The notes under the pieces were generated by a model. That model saw only the letters and a list, made by a program, of their open reading frames with translations. It searched no databases and had not been told where the DNA came from. From Candidatus Nanohalarchaeota archaeon (lineage in GTDB: Archaea; Nanohalarchaeota; Nanosalinia; Nanosalinales; Nanoanaerosalinaceae), in contig JALDAG010000006.1 in the NCBI GenBank assembly GCA_022729255.1, positions 1 through 37,250 of the forward strand: a DNA stretch of 37,250 nt, read 5' to 3'. This document shows positions 26,269-36,277 of this stretch, piece after piece; position 1 is the stretch's first letter; each line of letters starts with the position of its first letter. Both the position numbers and the translations under genes were made by a program.

Positions 26269-27363
26269 CTACCTTTTCCTTACTTCTACCACGTCTTCGT
26301 CTTTCAATAAATGATCTTCGCCTACTTTTTGTTCATCGAATTTGGCGGATTCTCCCCATATCCTAGCGTACTTGAACCTGTCATCTATCTCGCCCCCGAT
26401 CTTTTCGCAGACGTCTTTCACCGTTGAACCCTTTTCTATTATCAGTGGTTCTTCCCTGTCTGGTTTTTTACCGGGTTTTTTCATGTAAATCCTCATGAAC
26501 CTTAGTTTTTCGAACAGCTTATCCCTGAATTCTTCTAGGTTTTTCTCTTCCTTTGCTGAGACAAATACTACTTCTCCAAACTCTTCTCTTATCTCTTTTT
26601 TCCTTTTCTCGGATATGTTTTCAGACTTGTTCACTACTTTTAGAGATGGCATGTATTTCCTGTTTCTCGCAAGAGCATCTATCACTCGGTCGATGTCGCA
26701 GTTCTCTCTTATGATTATCGAAGCGTTGATATATCCCCACTGCTTCATAACATCCTTAACAGTTTCTTCATCAACTTTATCGAGTTTCACAGCAGTTCTA
26801 ACATCTATACCTCCCTTCCCTTTCTTCTCTACTTTTATGTTCGGAGGCTTTACATCCAGCCTTATCCCTGAATCGTATAGCTCCTCCTCCATCTTCTGAA
26901 ATCCGTCGAGTCTTGAGGGATCCGCCATAAGAACGACCATGTCCGAACTTCTTATCACAGATATGACCTGTTTACCTCCTCCTTTGTCGGATGCTGCTCC
27001 TCCTATCAGTCCCGGAACATCCACAAGTTGTATGTTGGCTCCTTTGTATTCCATCATCCCTGGAACCACGTCCAATGTTGTGAAGTGGTAATCTCCCACC
27101 TCTGAATCAGCGTTCGTGAGTTTGTTGAGAAGTGTGGATTTCCCTACACTGGGATATCCTACCAAGGATACCGTTGCATCGCCTTTTTTCTTTACGGAAT
27201 AGCCCTCATATCCTCCGCCCGTTTCTTTCTGTCTCTGCTCGATTTCCTGTTTCAGGTTCGCTATCTTGGCCTTGATTCTACCCCTGTCCTTTTCTGTGGC
27301 CTTGTTCACAGGGGTCTTGGCTAGCCTTTCCTTGGCTTTTTCGAGTTCGTCCCTTAGAGACAT
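26269..27363 (-). CDS. DRG/Obg-family GTPase with TGS domain
   Basis: VSLVGYPSVGKSTLLNKLTNADSEVGDYHFTTLDVVPGMMEYKGANIQLVDVPGLIGGAASDKGGGKQVISVIRSSD; C-terminal TGS-like IIEKGSTVKDVCEKIGGEIDDRFKYARIWGESAKFDEQKVGEDHLLKDEDVVEV. Confidence 0.95.
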   Translation of the reverse strand: MSLRDELEKAKERLAKTPVNKATEKDRGRIKAKIANLKQEIEQRQKETGGGYEGYSVKKKGDATVSLVGYPSVGKSTLLNKLTNADSEVGDYHFTTLDVVPGMMEYKGANIQLVDVPGLIGGAASDKGGGKQVISVIRSSDMVVLMADPSRLDGFQKMEEELYDSGIRLDVKPPNIKVEKKGKGGIDVRTAVKLDKVDEETVKDVMKQWGYINASIIIRENCDIDRVIDALARNRKYMPSLKVVNKSENISEKRKKEIREEFGEVVFVSAKEEKNLEEFRDKLFEKLRFMRIYMKKPGKKPDREEPLIIEKGSTVKDVCEKIGGEIDDRFKYARIWGESAKFDEQKVGEDHLLKDEDVVEVRKR

Positions 27364-27511
27364 ACCCTATGATTGACAACAAACTATTTTATCTTTCCCT
27401 CTGGATGCGTTTTTTTTATGAAAAAACCCTACACCTTTTAAAAGAGCGAGACTAAATAATTGTTAAATAAAGTTTTTGAACAGGCTTGATATGTTAAGTT
27501 ATTGATAGGAG

Positions 27512-28009
27512 ATGGTCAAAAAAATGGTTGAGGACTACAAAATCGATGAGCTGGACATGAAGATACTTACCAAACTACAGGAAAACGGCAGAAAATCTTT
27601 CAGAGAAATAGCAAAAGAAGTGGATTCCACAGCTGTTACTGTTATAAACAGAGTAGACAAGATGGAAGACAAGGGCATCATAAATGGATACACTACCCAG
27701 ATAGATTACAGAAAACTTGGTTACCATGTTGTAGCTGCGATTGAAATGGTGGTGAAAGGAGACCGTCTTCAGGATGTTCAGGAAAAACTAGAAGGACACA
27801 AAAACGTGACCGCCATATACAAGATAACCGGAGATACCGATATACTGGCCATCGCCAAGTTCAAGAAAAGGGACGAACTAGGGAACTTCGTGGTCGATTT
27901 TCTTCTTGATTCAAACATGGTCGAAAAGACCATAACGCACGTTGCTTTCGATACTTTTTCAGAAAAATACAACATAGAACTCACAGAGGAAGACGTAGAG
28001 AAAAAATAG
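27512..28009 (+). CDS. Lrp/AsnC-family transcriptional regulator
   Basis: DELDMKILTKLQENGRKSFREIAKEVDSTAVTVINRVDKMEDKGIINGYTTQIDYRKLGYHVVAAIEM...TGDTDILAIAKF. Confidence 0.92.
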   Translation: MVKKMVEDYKIDELDMKILTKLQENGRKSFREIAKEVDSTAVTVINRVDKMEDKGIINGYTTQIDYRKLGYHVVAAIEMVVKGDRLQDVQEKLEGHKNVTAIYKITGDTDILAIAKFKKRDELGNFVVDFLLDSNMVEKTITHVAFDTFSEKYNIELTEEDVEKK

Positions 28010-28173
28010 TTCAGCAGTAAGAAAACCTTTCAGAAGCTTTTCAGGGCAAATTTGGACAAAAAACCATTTCAAAAACTTTAATCGTTGTTAACAAGTCGTG
28101 ACAAAACTTCTAGGGGGCTGATAGATAGTTTGAAAAACCGGTTCCCACAATACACATATATAGGTAGATAAAT

Positions 28174-30465
28174 ATGGGAGAGCACACATTATTCTTCGAA
28201 GACATAGACAAAAACGATACTTCAAAGGTCGGTGGAAAGAGCGCAAACCTCGGTGAACTGGCAAATAATATTGACGTACCTGTTTTACCTGGTTTTGCAA
28301 CCACGAGTACGGCTTACGAACTTTTTATAGAGGAAACAGGTTTGAAAAACGAGATAAAAGACGTTCTTGAGGACCTCGATATAGATGACGTAAAGGATCT
28401 TCAGGAGAGAGGCGAAAAAGTAAGGAAATTAATAAAGAATGCTGAGATGCCTGAAGAATTAAAAAAGGCTTTCAAAGAGTCATACAGAAAGCTTTCCGAA
28501 AGGCTCGAAATGGAAAATGCTAACGTTGCGGTCAGGTCATCGGCAACAGCAGAAGACCTGCCAGGAGCATCTTTTGCAGGTCAGCAAGACACTTATCTAA
28601 ACGTTGAAGGTGAAGAAAATGTTGTTAGACGTATAAAGGATTGCTACGCTTCTTTGTTCACTAACAGAGCTATCTCCTACAGGGAGGACAAGGGTTTCAG
28701 CCACTTCGATGTTAAGCTCTCCGCAGTTATTCAAAAAATGGGTAGAGCTGACAAAGGAGCGGCGGGAGTCATGTTCACTATCGACCCTGATTCAGGTTTC
28801 TCTAACGCCATAGTTATCAACTCTTCCTACGGGCTTGGAGAATATGTAGTGGGTGGAACCGTCAACCCTGACAAGTTCACTATTTTCAAGAAAAATCTGG
28901 GTATGATAGAGAAAGAGGTCGGAGAGAAGAAGGTTAAGCTTGTTAAAGACCCTGACGAGGAAAAGGAAAACAAGCAGGTTACCGTTCCACACGAGGAAAG
29001 AGAAAAGTTTTCTATAAACGATGATGAAGCTAAAGAATTAGCCGAATACGGTAAAAAAATCGAAGACCATTACGAGATGCCTATGGACATAGAATGGTTG
29101 AAGGACGGTGAAACAGGCGAACTATACATCGTTCAGGCAAGGCCAGAAACGGTTCAGAGCGAAAGAGATCACAACACCATTCGAGACTACATCTTACACG
29201 AGGAATCCGAGGTGATGCTTGAAGGACAGGCTATCGGTTCCAAGATCGGTAAAGGCAAGGCACACGTATTGGAGTCTCCTAAAGAAATTGACAGATTCGA
29301 GGAGGGTGAAGTACTAGTTACAGACATGACAGACCCTGACTGGGAACCAATAATGAAGATAGCAGGTGCTATCATAACAAACAAAGGAGGTGCAACTTCT
29401 CACGCAGCCATCGTTTCAAGGGAGCTTGGAGTACCTGCAATTGTAGGTACTGAAAATGCCACATCCAAGATCAAGGACGGAGAACCGGTAACAGTTGACT
29501 GTTCTCAGTCAACAGGTCGTGTATGGGAAGGAAAACTCGATTTCGAGGTCCAGGAACACCACATAGAGGACATACCAGATACCGACACGGATGTGCAGAT
29601 AAACATAGGAGAACCTGGCAAAGTTTTCCACCTGGCTCAACTACCTGTAAGAGGTGTTGGATTAGCAAGAGAAGAATTCATAGTTGCTTCGCATGTCGGG
29701 AAACACCCCATGAAACTTATCGAAGACGGGGAAGGCGAGGAATTTGTCGAAGCTCTGAGATCAGGAATCGGAAAGATAGGTGCTGCGTTCCATCCAAGAC
29801 AGGTTGTTGTAAGGCTTTCGGATTTCAAATCCGACGAGTATGCAGACCTTGAAGGAGGGGAGAAATACGAGCCAGATGAAGCTAACCCCATGCTTGGTTT
29901 CAGGGGAGCGTCAAGGTATTACGACGAGGAATTCTCAAAGGCTTTTGAGCTTGAGTGTAAGGCTTTGAGAAGATGCATAGACGAACTGGGTCTAGACAAC
30001 CTCACCATCATGGTTCCGTTCTGTAGAACCGTCGAGGAAGGAAAGAAGGTAAGAGAAAAGATGAGAGAGTACGGACTTGACAAAGGAGACATAGAAGTCT
30101 ATGTCATGGCAGAAATACCTTCAAACATTTTAAGAGCTGAAGAGTACGCTCAGGTATTCGATGGATTCTCAATCGGTACGAACGACCTTACGCAGATGAC
30201 ATTAGGAGTTGACAGGAACAGCGAAAAACTATCCGATCTTTTCGACGAGAGAGATCCAGCTGTCAAGGAAAGCGTTGAGTTGCTGATCTGGAAGGCTCAC
30301 AAGCACAAGAAGCACGTTGGGATATGTGGAGATGCACCTTCATCACACGAGGGTTATGCTGATTTCCTTGTAAAATCAGAAATCGACGCCATATCTGTCT
30401 CGCCCGACGTGGCTCTTGAGACCATTCTTAAGGTCGCTGATGCCGAAGAGAAGCACAGGGGTTGA
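28174..30465 (+). CDS. ppsA: Phosphoenolpyruvate synthase (pyruvate, water dikinase)
   Basis: VGGKSANLGEL, VAVRSSATAEDLPGASFAGQQDTYLNV, IITNKGGATSHAAIVSRELGVPAIVGT (catalytic His), EYAQVFDGFSIGTNDLTQMTLGVDR, GICGDAPSSHEGYADFLV. Confidence 0.96.
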   Translation: MGEHTLFFEDIDKNDTSKVGGKSANLGELANNIDVPVLPGFATTSTAYELFIEETGLKNEIKDVLEDLDIDDVKDLQERGEKVRKLIKNAEMPEELKKAFKESYRKLSERLEMENANVAVRSSATAEDLPGASFAGQQDTYLNVEGEENVVRRIKDCYASLFTNRAISYREDKGFSHFDVKLSAVIQKMGRADKGAAGVMFTIDPDSGFSNAIVINSSYGLGEYVVGGTVNPDKFTIFKKNLGMIEKEVGEKKVKLVKDPDEEKENKQVTVPHEEREKFSINDDEAKELAEYGKKIEDHYEMPMDIEWLKDGETGELYIVQARPETVQSERDHNTIRDYILHEESEVMLEGQAIGSKIGKGKAHVLESPKEIDRFEEGEVLVTDMTDPDWEPIMKIAGAIITNKGGATSHAAIVSRELGVPAIVGTENATSKIKDGEPVTVDCSQSTGRVWEGKLDFEVQEHHIEDIPDTDTDVQINIGEPGKVFHLAQLPVRGVGLAREEFIVASHVGKHPMKLIEDGEGEEFVEALRSGIGKIGAAFHPRQVVVRLSDFKSDEYADLEGGEKYEPDEANPMLGFRGASRYYDEEFSKAFELECKALRRCIDELGLDNLTIMVPFCRTVEEGKKVREKMREYGLDKGDIEVYVMAEIPSNILRAEEYAQVFDGFSIGTNDLTQMTLGVDRNSEKLSDLFDERDPAVKESVELLIWKAHKHKKHVGICGDAPSSHEGYADFLVKSEIDAISVSPDVALETILKVADAEEKHRG

Positions 30466-30480
30466 AAACCTCTGTCAAAA

Positions 30481-30509
30481 CCCTTTCTTTCTTATTTCAA
30501 ACTTTTTTT
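30481..30509 (+). terminator. T/pyrimidine-rich terminator candidate after ppsA
   Basis: CCCTTTCTTTCTTATTTCAAACTTTTTTT. Confidence 0.4.
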
Positions 30510-30561
30510 GGTATGAATGATAGGGCAACAAATTTAAGAGACAAAATCTAAAGGAAATAAA

Positions 30562-31089
30562 ATGACAGTAGTAGCTGTATCGGGTCCTCCTGGAGCAGGC
30601 ACCTCAACAATAGCAAAGAAGATAGCTGAGAAACTGGATATCAAATACTTTTCTCCGGGTCAGTACATGAAGAAAAAGGCAGGGGGCAAAGAAACTGAGG
30701 CCGCTTTTAGGGGTTGGGAGAGCGAAGAGCTTTCCAGCGAATCCTTTCATAACGACATAGATGAGATGCAGAGACAGGTCGCAAGAAAGGGAGATGTGGT
30801 GATAGACGGTAAATTATCGGTTCACATGATAAAAGAGTATGCGGATCTCAAAATTTTTCTTACCGCGCCTATAGACGTAAGGGCTAAAAGAAGTTCTAAG
30901 AGGGATGAAATGGATTTCGAAGAGGTTAAAACTACTTTGAAGAAGAGACAAGAAGAGGAAGTGAAGAACTGGGAGGAGATGTACGGTTTCAACTACATAG
31001 AGAAGCAAAAAGAGGATGCTGACGTAGTTATAGATACTTCTGATAAAAGCATCGAGGAAATAGTTAAAAAAGCGGTGAACAGGTTATAA
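30562..31089 (+). CDS. cmk: Cytidylate kinase (archaeal type)
   Basis: VAVSGPPGAGTSTIAKKIAEKLDIKYFSPGQYMKK...VIDGKLSVHMI...KIFLTAPIDVRAKRSSKRD. Confidence 0.92.
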   Translation: MTVVAVSGPPGAGTSTIAKKIAEKLDIKYFSPGQYMKKKAGGKETEAAFRGWESEELSSESFHNDIDEMQRQVARKGDVVIDGKLSVHMIKEYADLKIFLTAPIDVRAKRSSKRDEMDFEEVKTTLKKRQEEEVKNWEEMYGFNYIEKQKEDADVVIDTSDKSIEEIVKKAVNRL

Positions 31090-31908
31090 CACAAACGGGT
31101 AACCCGTCTCCAGGGAAGCTCCTAGTACCAAGAAAAGAAGTCCGAGCACAAGCAGAACGAATCCGTCCTTCATAACAATGTTAAATGAACATTCTGAATG
31201 TGTTTCGTGCTTGCAAAACGTCTCAAAGTGGTATGCGAAAAGATACCCTGCGAAACCGGCAAAGACGTATGCAGCTATTTCAACTGTTCCATGTACGATG
31301 TATGGCATCAGCTGGATAGGTATGTCGACTATGCTTGATGAAAGTTTTCCGATCAGCACTCCAACTATGGATGCGTTCCATATGATGACAAATGCCATTC
31401 CACCCGATATAAGGAAAGAGATTCCGAAGGTGGCGAGGAAAACCCAGAAATTGTTGAAAAGTATCTTGTAGAAAGCTGCTGAGGCTGTTATGTTACCTGT
31501 TGCTGCGAAGTCTCCTCTTATACCTTCCAAGATCATCTCCTGTATCGTGAAAAACCCATCGTTTAAAAAATACGAGGTTATGCCGAACGCCAATGTTGTA
31601 GCAAGGAACACTCCTATATATACAAGAAGCTCTTCGAAGTGCCTGTATATGATGTTGGATTCTTTCCAGTTGTTTTTAAGCTCTTCTTCATCCCTTGATC
31701 TTAAAAAATCGGTTAATGGATAGCTAACAGCTATAGTTGCGAAGAAAACAGCTACGAGCCCTCCGAAGTTTATGTTGTCCACCTGAAACGGTATAATCCT
31801 TTTGGTGGCGTATACCGATACGATTGTAAAAAAGGCGGAGTAAGCGATCATCGAAAGTATGAATTTCAATGGGTCGTCCCTCTCCTTCAGAACAAGTCCG
31901 TCGAGCAC
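31084..31908 (-). CDS. Stage II sporulation protein M (SpoIIM/DUF95)-like membrane protein
   Basis: ILFNNFWVFLATFGISFLISGGMAFVIIWNASIVGVLIG...YIVHGTVEIAAYVFAGFAGYLFAY. Confidence 0.85.
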   Translation of the reverse strand: MLDGLVLKERDDPLKFILSMIAYSAFFTIVSVYATKRIIPFQVDNINFGGLVAVFFATIAVSYPLTDFLRSRDEEELKNNWKESNIIYRHFEELLVYIGVFLATTLAFGITSYFLNDGFFTIQEMILEGIRGDFAATGNITASAAFYKILFNNFWVFLATFGISFLISGGMAFVIIWNASIVGVLIGKLSSSIVDIPIQLMPYIVHGTVEIAAYVFAGFAGYLFAYHFETFCKHETHSECSFNIVMKDGFVLLVLGLLFLVLGASLETGYPFVL

Positions 31909-32433
31909 CTACAACACCTTATCTCTCATCGCTTGATGTTCTGGATCGGTTTTTTGTGTCATGTGGGATTTGAGACCTGTACGAGATTCGAACCTCTGTT
32001 CGCATACAGGGCATTCCGTGTCCATTATCTTTTCGACAGCTGTTTTAGCCTTGTAAACAGGTGTTTTGGCCTCCGAACACATCAAGTGTATTAGGTCCAC
32101 TAGGTTTTTCCTTCCATAGCTCTCAGAGGTCTTTTTCAGTATCGGGGAGTACATGACGCTGGGACCGTAACTGTTGAATTTCTCTATCACCATCGAAAGC
32201 TCTGAAAGCCTTCTGTAAGCCTTTGAAACCAAGTCGGATGCTTCTTCAAAGTCTGAAACACTTCCGGATAACACAATTGATCTCCAGACATCATTGTGAG
32301 GTGTTAAAAGAACCACTCTTTTGTCCGATTCTCCCTGGAGCATGTCCCTTTCCCCTTTTATCAGTTCCTCTGTGGATGTGACAAGCCGGTAGTTCTCCTC
32401 GAGTTCGTCCCTGAGAGGTTTCAGAAGTTCCAT
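31909..32433 (-). CDS. Hypothetical protein with C-terminal C2H2 zinc finger
   Basis: CPVCEQRFESRTGLKSHMTQKTDPEHQAM (CxxC-x12-H-x8-H-like). Confidence 0.7.
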   Translation of the reverse strand: MELLKPLRDELEENYRLVTSTEELIKGERDMLQGESDKRVVLLTPHNDVWRSIVLSGSVSDFEEASDLVSKAYRRLSELSMVIEKFNSYGPSVMYSPILKKTSESYGRKNLVDLIHLMCSEAKTPVYKAKTAVEKIMDTECPVCEQRFESRTGLKSHMTQKTDPEHQAMRDKVL

Positions 32434-32519
32434 ACCCTTTTTTTATCGTCGATGGTTTAAATTGATTCCACCTGGTTGATTAGAAAACAGGGACTTTCCT
32501 TTTTTACAGAAATTTAAAC

Positions 32520-33059
32520 GTGGTGGACGAAAAGTTAGGCATGTCAGTGGAAAAAGTGTGCGGTATAAAGTTGACGGGTAGCAAGGAAGAAGAATGTTCT
32601 GTAGCTGTTCTAGGAGAGGAGTTGAAAACTTTATCTACAAAAGATGATTCAGAGATTATAGAACTTGTTGTGGAAGAGATGCCGTCAGTTGTGGCTTTCA
32701 CGAACCCATTTACCAAGAGAAATGATAAAGGTTTCAGAGAAAAGGAGAAAAAACTTGTTGATGACGGACACAGTTTTTTACCACCTTCCATGTTCGATGG
32801 GAATCTGATCGAAAGGACTTTTTACATCAAAAAAGTTTTGGAGAACCGTTACGGACCGCAGTTTATAGAGACCCGTCCAAAGATAACCTCCGAAGTACTT
32901 GGGATAGAGGAAGACAGGGACCTTGATCTTCTTGGAATAGAATCAAGCGGAATCAAAAACATGAAGGAGTTCGAAGCGGTTTTAGCAGCTTACACCGCCA
33001 GAAAATTTCTTGAAAACGATTATGTTGACAGGGGTTTCATCTTTCCGAAAGAGGATTGA
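32520..33059 (+). CDS. DUF429-like protein (RNase H-fold predicted)
   Basis: CGIKLTGSKEEECSVAVLG...VVAFTNPF...DDGHSFLPPSMF...FIETRPKIT...EAVLAAYTARKFL. Confidence 0.6.
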   Translation: MVDEKLGMSVEKVCGIKLTGSKEEECSVAVLGEELKTLSTKDDSEIIELVVEEMPSVVAFTNPFTKRNDKGFREKEKKLVDDGHSFLPPSMFDGNLIERTFYIKKVLENRYGPQFIETRPKITSEVLGIEEDRDLDLLGIESSGIKNMKEFEAVLAAYTARKFLENDYVDRGFIFPKED

Positions 33060-33062
33060 GGC

Positions 33063-33512
33063 ATGGGTCTGAAAAAAGTTTTTAGATGGGCTGTGAACAA
33101 ATTTAACGATCTCACACCGTTTTTCGTGAAACCCGATCGCCTTTTCAAGTTTTTAGTGGTGGGCACGATAGGTCTTTTCATAGATACCGGTGTTCTCTAC
33201 TTTTTGGTGAACTATGTTGGCTGGTCGGCGACCTTTTCCAAGATCATAAGCACTGAAACCGCCATAATATCGATTTTCGTGATGAACGAGAACTGGACTT
33301 TCAAAGGGCATGGACAAGACCATGTGCTGAAAAGAATGGCTAAATCGAATGCTTTCAGACTTGTGGGTCTTGTGATAGGTGTCGCAACCATACAGTTTTT
33401 CATAGATCTTGGTATGCACCTGATAGTGGCTAATCTTTTCTCCATCTTCCTGGAAGTGGTTTTCAACTATACTTTTGAGACGCTTATAACCTGGAAGGTT
33501 GGACGAGGGTGA
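33063..33512 (+). CDS. GtrA-like membrane protein
   Basis: FKFLVVGTIGLFIDTGVLYFLVNYVGWSATFSKIISTETAIISIFVMNENWTF...RLVGLVIGVATIQFFIDLGMHLIVANLFSIFLEVVFNYTFETLITWK. Confidence 0.88.
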   Translation: MGLKKVFRWAVNKFNDLTPFFVKPDRLFKFLVVGTIGLFIDTGVLYFLVNYVGWSATFSKIISTETAIISIFVMNENWTFKGHGQDHVLKRMAKSNAFRLVGLVIGVATIQFFIDLGMHLIVANLFSIFLEVVFNYTFETLITWKVGRG

Positions 33513-33611
33513 TATAACACTGTTATATTTTTTGGTCAAACATCTTAAATCTAGATACAAAAACACCTTGTTAGAAACATGGAAGAAATCTTCGCTAGTG
33601 ATGTGTTTTAG

Positions 33612-35171
33612 ATGGTAGAAAAGGCAACAAAAGATCTTGAAGTTATTTTCAAAGGCGCTACCATCATCCTTTTAGGTTCTTTCATCTCTAAATTCATAAT
33701 GTATTTTTACAGGCTTATAGTAGCTAGATGGTTAGGCCCTTTTGATTACGGCCTTGTTTCTATGGGTTTATCGGTTTTCTGGCTTACATACGGCTTTTCG
33801 AAGCTGGGTCTTACGTCGGGAATAAAGAGAAGGGTTTCACACCATGTTGGAGCAGAGACCATGGAAAAAATACCTTCTTCCATGATGGCCGCTCTTTCTG
33901 TAGGAGTTCCCTGGTCTGTTCTTTTGGGAGCCGCGGTATTCTTATCTTCTGATTTTATCGCCGTCGCTTTTTTCAACCAGCCGGAGATGGCCACAGTGAT
34001 AAGGTTGTTTTCAATTGCGATCCCTTTTAGGGCTATCCACTCGCTTTTGAACTCTCTTCTTAAAGGTTTGAGAGATGTGAAGTACAAGGTCGTCATTGAA
34101 AACATATACCTTAGTCTTTCAACCCTTTTGGTAGCTGTGGTTTTGATCAGGATGGGTTGGGGGGTTGACGGAGCTATATATGCTCAGCTTGCAGGTATGA
34201 TCACTTCCTCCGTCCTTATACTGTTACTCGTTGAATTCAAAGTGTTTCCATTTATAAGGAAAAGTTTCGGGAGTTTTAGAGATGAGTTCTCGACCATAAT
34301 GAAGTTTTCATTCCCCCTTATTTTCAGCGGTATGATCGCAAAACTTATGACTCATTCCGACACTCTTTTGATAGGTTTCTTTGAAGCTTCTGAAAGCGCC
34401 GGCCTTTACAACGCTGCTTACCCTACAGCCAGTATTTTAACAGTTATAAGTGGTGCGTTTGGAGCCATGCTTTTCCCAACGGTTTCAAAGCTTTATTCCA
34501 GTGGTGACAAAGACATATCAGTAGAGATAACTTCTGTAACCCTTAAATGGATTTTTCTGGCTACCTTCCCTGTACTCGTATTCATGACTATATTTGGAAG
34601 TAGCATGTTGAGGTTCTTTTTTGGAGAAGCCTATGTAAATGCATCTTATGCTTTAGCGATTCTAGGACTCGCTTTCATGATTAAGAACCTTACTAGGCAC
34701 TACAGCTCTTTTATCAAATCAGAGGATATGACAGCACTGATATTTAAGATCACTCTGGCTGTTTTCGTGCTCAACATTTTGCTTAATATCCTCTTGATAC
34801 CTCTAATAGGTATAAATGGTGCTGCTATCGCAACAGCGGTTGCAGCCGTCCTTAAATCTGTAATTGGCGCTACAATAGTCTACCTAAAATTCGGTGTCAA
34901 TCCCTACAGAATTAAAAATTATGTGCCAGGATTGTTTTCAACTTTGATAGCCGGTTTAGTGGTCTATCTAGGTTTAAAATCTTTATTTGATGTTATTCCT
35001 ATCTGGACCATAGTTCCAGGAGGTCTTGTTTTCACCTTAATTTATGGAGTGTTGTTCTTAAGGCTCGGCGGCATAAACAAACACGACCTCGATATATTGA
35101 GGAAAGTTGACAAAAAAACCGGTGGAAGCCTGAAACCTATAAAGAATATTGTAAAACGGTTGATAAAATAA
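33612..35171 (+). CDS. Wzx-like polysaccharide flippase (MATE/MOP superfamily)
   Basis: FKGATIILLGSFISKFIMYFYRLIVARWLGPFDYGLVSMGLS...; about 12-14 TM segments; C-terminal polysaccharide-synthesis domain. Confidence 0.92.
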   Translation: MVEKATKDLEVIFKGATIILLGSFISKFIMYFYRLIVARWLGPFDYGLVSMGLSVFWLTYGFSKLGLTSGIKRRVSHHVGAETMEKIPSSMMAALSVGVPWSVLLGAAVFLSSDFIAVAFFNQPEMATVIRLFSIAIPFRAIHSLLNSLLKGLRDVKYKVVIENIYLSLSTLLVAVVLIRMGWGVDGAIYAQLAGMITSSVLILLLVEFKVFPFIRKSFGSFRDEFSTIMKFSFPLIFSGMIAKLMTHSDTLLIGFFEASESAGLYNAAYPTASILTVISGAFGAMLFPTVSKLYSSGDKDISVEITSVTLKWIFLATFPVLVFMTIFGSSMLRFFFGEAYVNASYALAILGLAFMIKNLTRHYSSFIKSEDMTALIFKITLAVFVLNILLNILLIPLIGINGAAIATAVAAVLKSVIGATIVYLKFGVNPYRIKNYVPGLFSTLIAGLVVYLGLKSLFDVIPIWTIVPGGLVFTLIYGVLFLRLGGINKHDLDILRKVDKKTGGSLKPIKNIVKRLIK

Positions 35172-35215
35172 GAAAGTTTTAAACCATCAAACAAGTTATT
35201 TATCCATTTATCATC

Positions 35216-36277
35216 CTACAAAATTTCTTTGTAAATTTCGATGTATCTCTGAACCGTTTTTTCAAGGCTGAATTTCTCTTTTATTTTTTCACGTGCTTTC
35301 TTGGACATTTCATTTGTTTTTCTATCATCCATATTAAGTAATCGGTTAGCTATTTGGCTTTCTTCGCCATAACTGTATATTAATCCATCTTTTCCGTCAT
35401 CTATCACTTCTAGAAAATCTTTCACATCAGTACATACTGTGATACGCCCACATGACATTGATTCAAGTGCTATAAGTGGCGGTGAGGTAAACCCTGAACT
35501 TGATTTTACAGGGTAAAGCACTACATCCATCTTGTTGAAGTATGAAGGCAAATCCTTCACAAAACCGGTTACATGAGAAATATCGGATAGGCCTTCCTCT
35601 TCGAGCGTTTTTTTAGCTTTATCAACCCTGTTGTACTTCTCTCTTACAGCAACGTGAAAATCAGGATTCTTTTCTTCTTTTATTTTTTTAACTATCCTTA
35701 TCGCAGCTTTGAAACCTCTTTTCTCCTTTGGAGAGCTCATGAAAAGTATTTTAGGATTTTCTGAAATCTCTGGTTTTCTTTTGCATCTGTATTTATCAGT
35801 ATCTATACCGTACGGCAATACTTCAACTTCTCTTGGTATGCTTCCAGCTATCTTTCTGGAGGTGGCTACCGTCTTTTGGTTTCTACAGAGTAATTCCCAA
35901 AGTTTAATTGTTTCTTCTGTACCTCTAAATGCGGGTGCAGTCCAGATTGTGTTTTTATGTATCTTATCAAAGTAAATAGCCATGAGAGGATTTGAGGAGT
36001 GAATGTGTAAAATATCAGGGTTCAATTTCTTGATATCTCTTTTATTTTCCAAAATATTCCAAGGAGATATATCTTTCCTATACACATTTGTATTATCAAA
36101 TTCTTCATCAGAGCTTTTTTCACAGGGCCTAGTATAAATAAACGAATCTATGTTTTTATCAAGCATTTTTTCGTTTATCTTGACCACTGATTTACTTGTT
36201 CCTTCATCCAGAGGTGGGCTTAAATTACCTATAACGTGGCATATCTTCATATATAAACAAAAATATTCCTTCAGCAT
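35216..36277 (-). CDS. GT4-family glycosyltransferase (group 1)
   Basis: KICHVIGNLSPPLDEGTSKSV...VEVLPYGIDTDKYRCK...ILFMSSPKEKRGFKAAIRIV...SSGFTSPPLIALESMSCGRITVCTDV. Confidence 0.9.
   Translation of the reverse strand: MLKEYFCLYMKICHVIGNLSPPLDEGTSKSVVKINEKMLDKNIDSFIYTRPCEKSSDEEFDNTNVYRKDISPWNILENKRDIKKLNPDILHIHSSNPLMAIYFDKIHKNTIWTAPAFRGTEETIKLWELLCRNQKTVATSRKIAGSIPREVEVLPYGIDTDKYRCKRKPEISENPKILFMSSPKEKRGFKAAIRIVKKIKEEKNPDFHVAVREKYNRVDKAKKTLEEEGLSDISHVTGFVKDLPSYFNKMDVVLYPVKSSSGFTSPPLIALESMSCGRITVCTDVKDFLEVIDDGKDGLIYSYGEESQIANRLLNMDDRKTNEMSKKAREKIKEKFSLEKTVQRYIEIYKEIL

Noticed and set aside
28010-28173. 164-nt leader upstream of ppsA considered as a riboswitch
   Set aside because: I could not identify a convincing conserved fold or a known class by eye; needs a covariance-model search.
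29523-29852. 109-aa plus-strand ORF inside ppsA
   Set aside because: Alternate frame of a well-supported ppsA; basic, low-complexity composition with no family signal.
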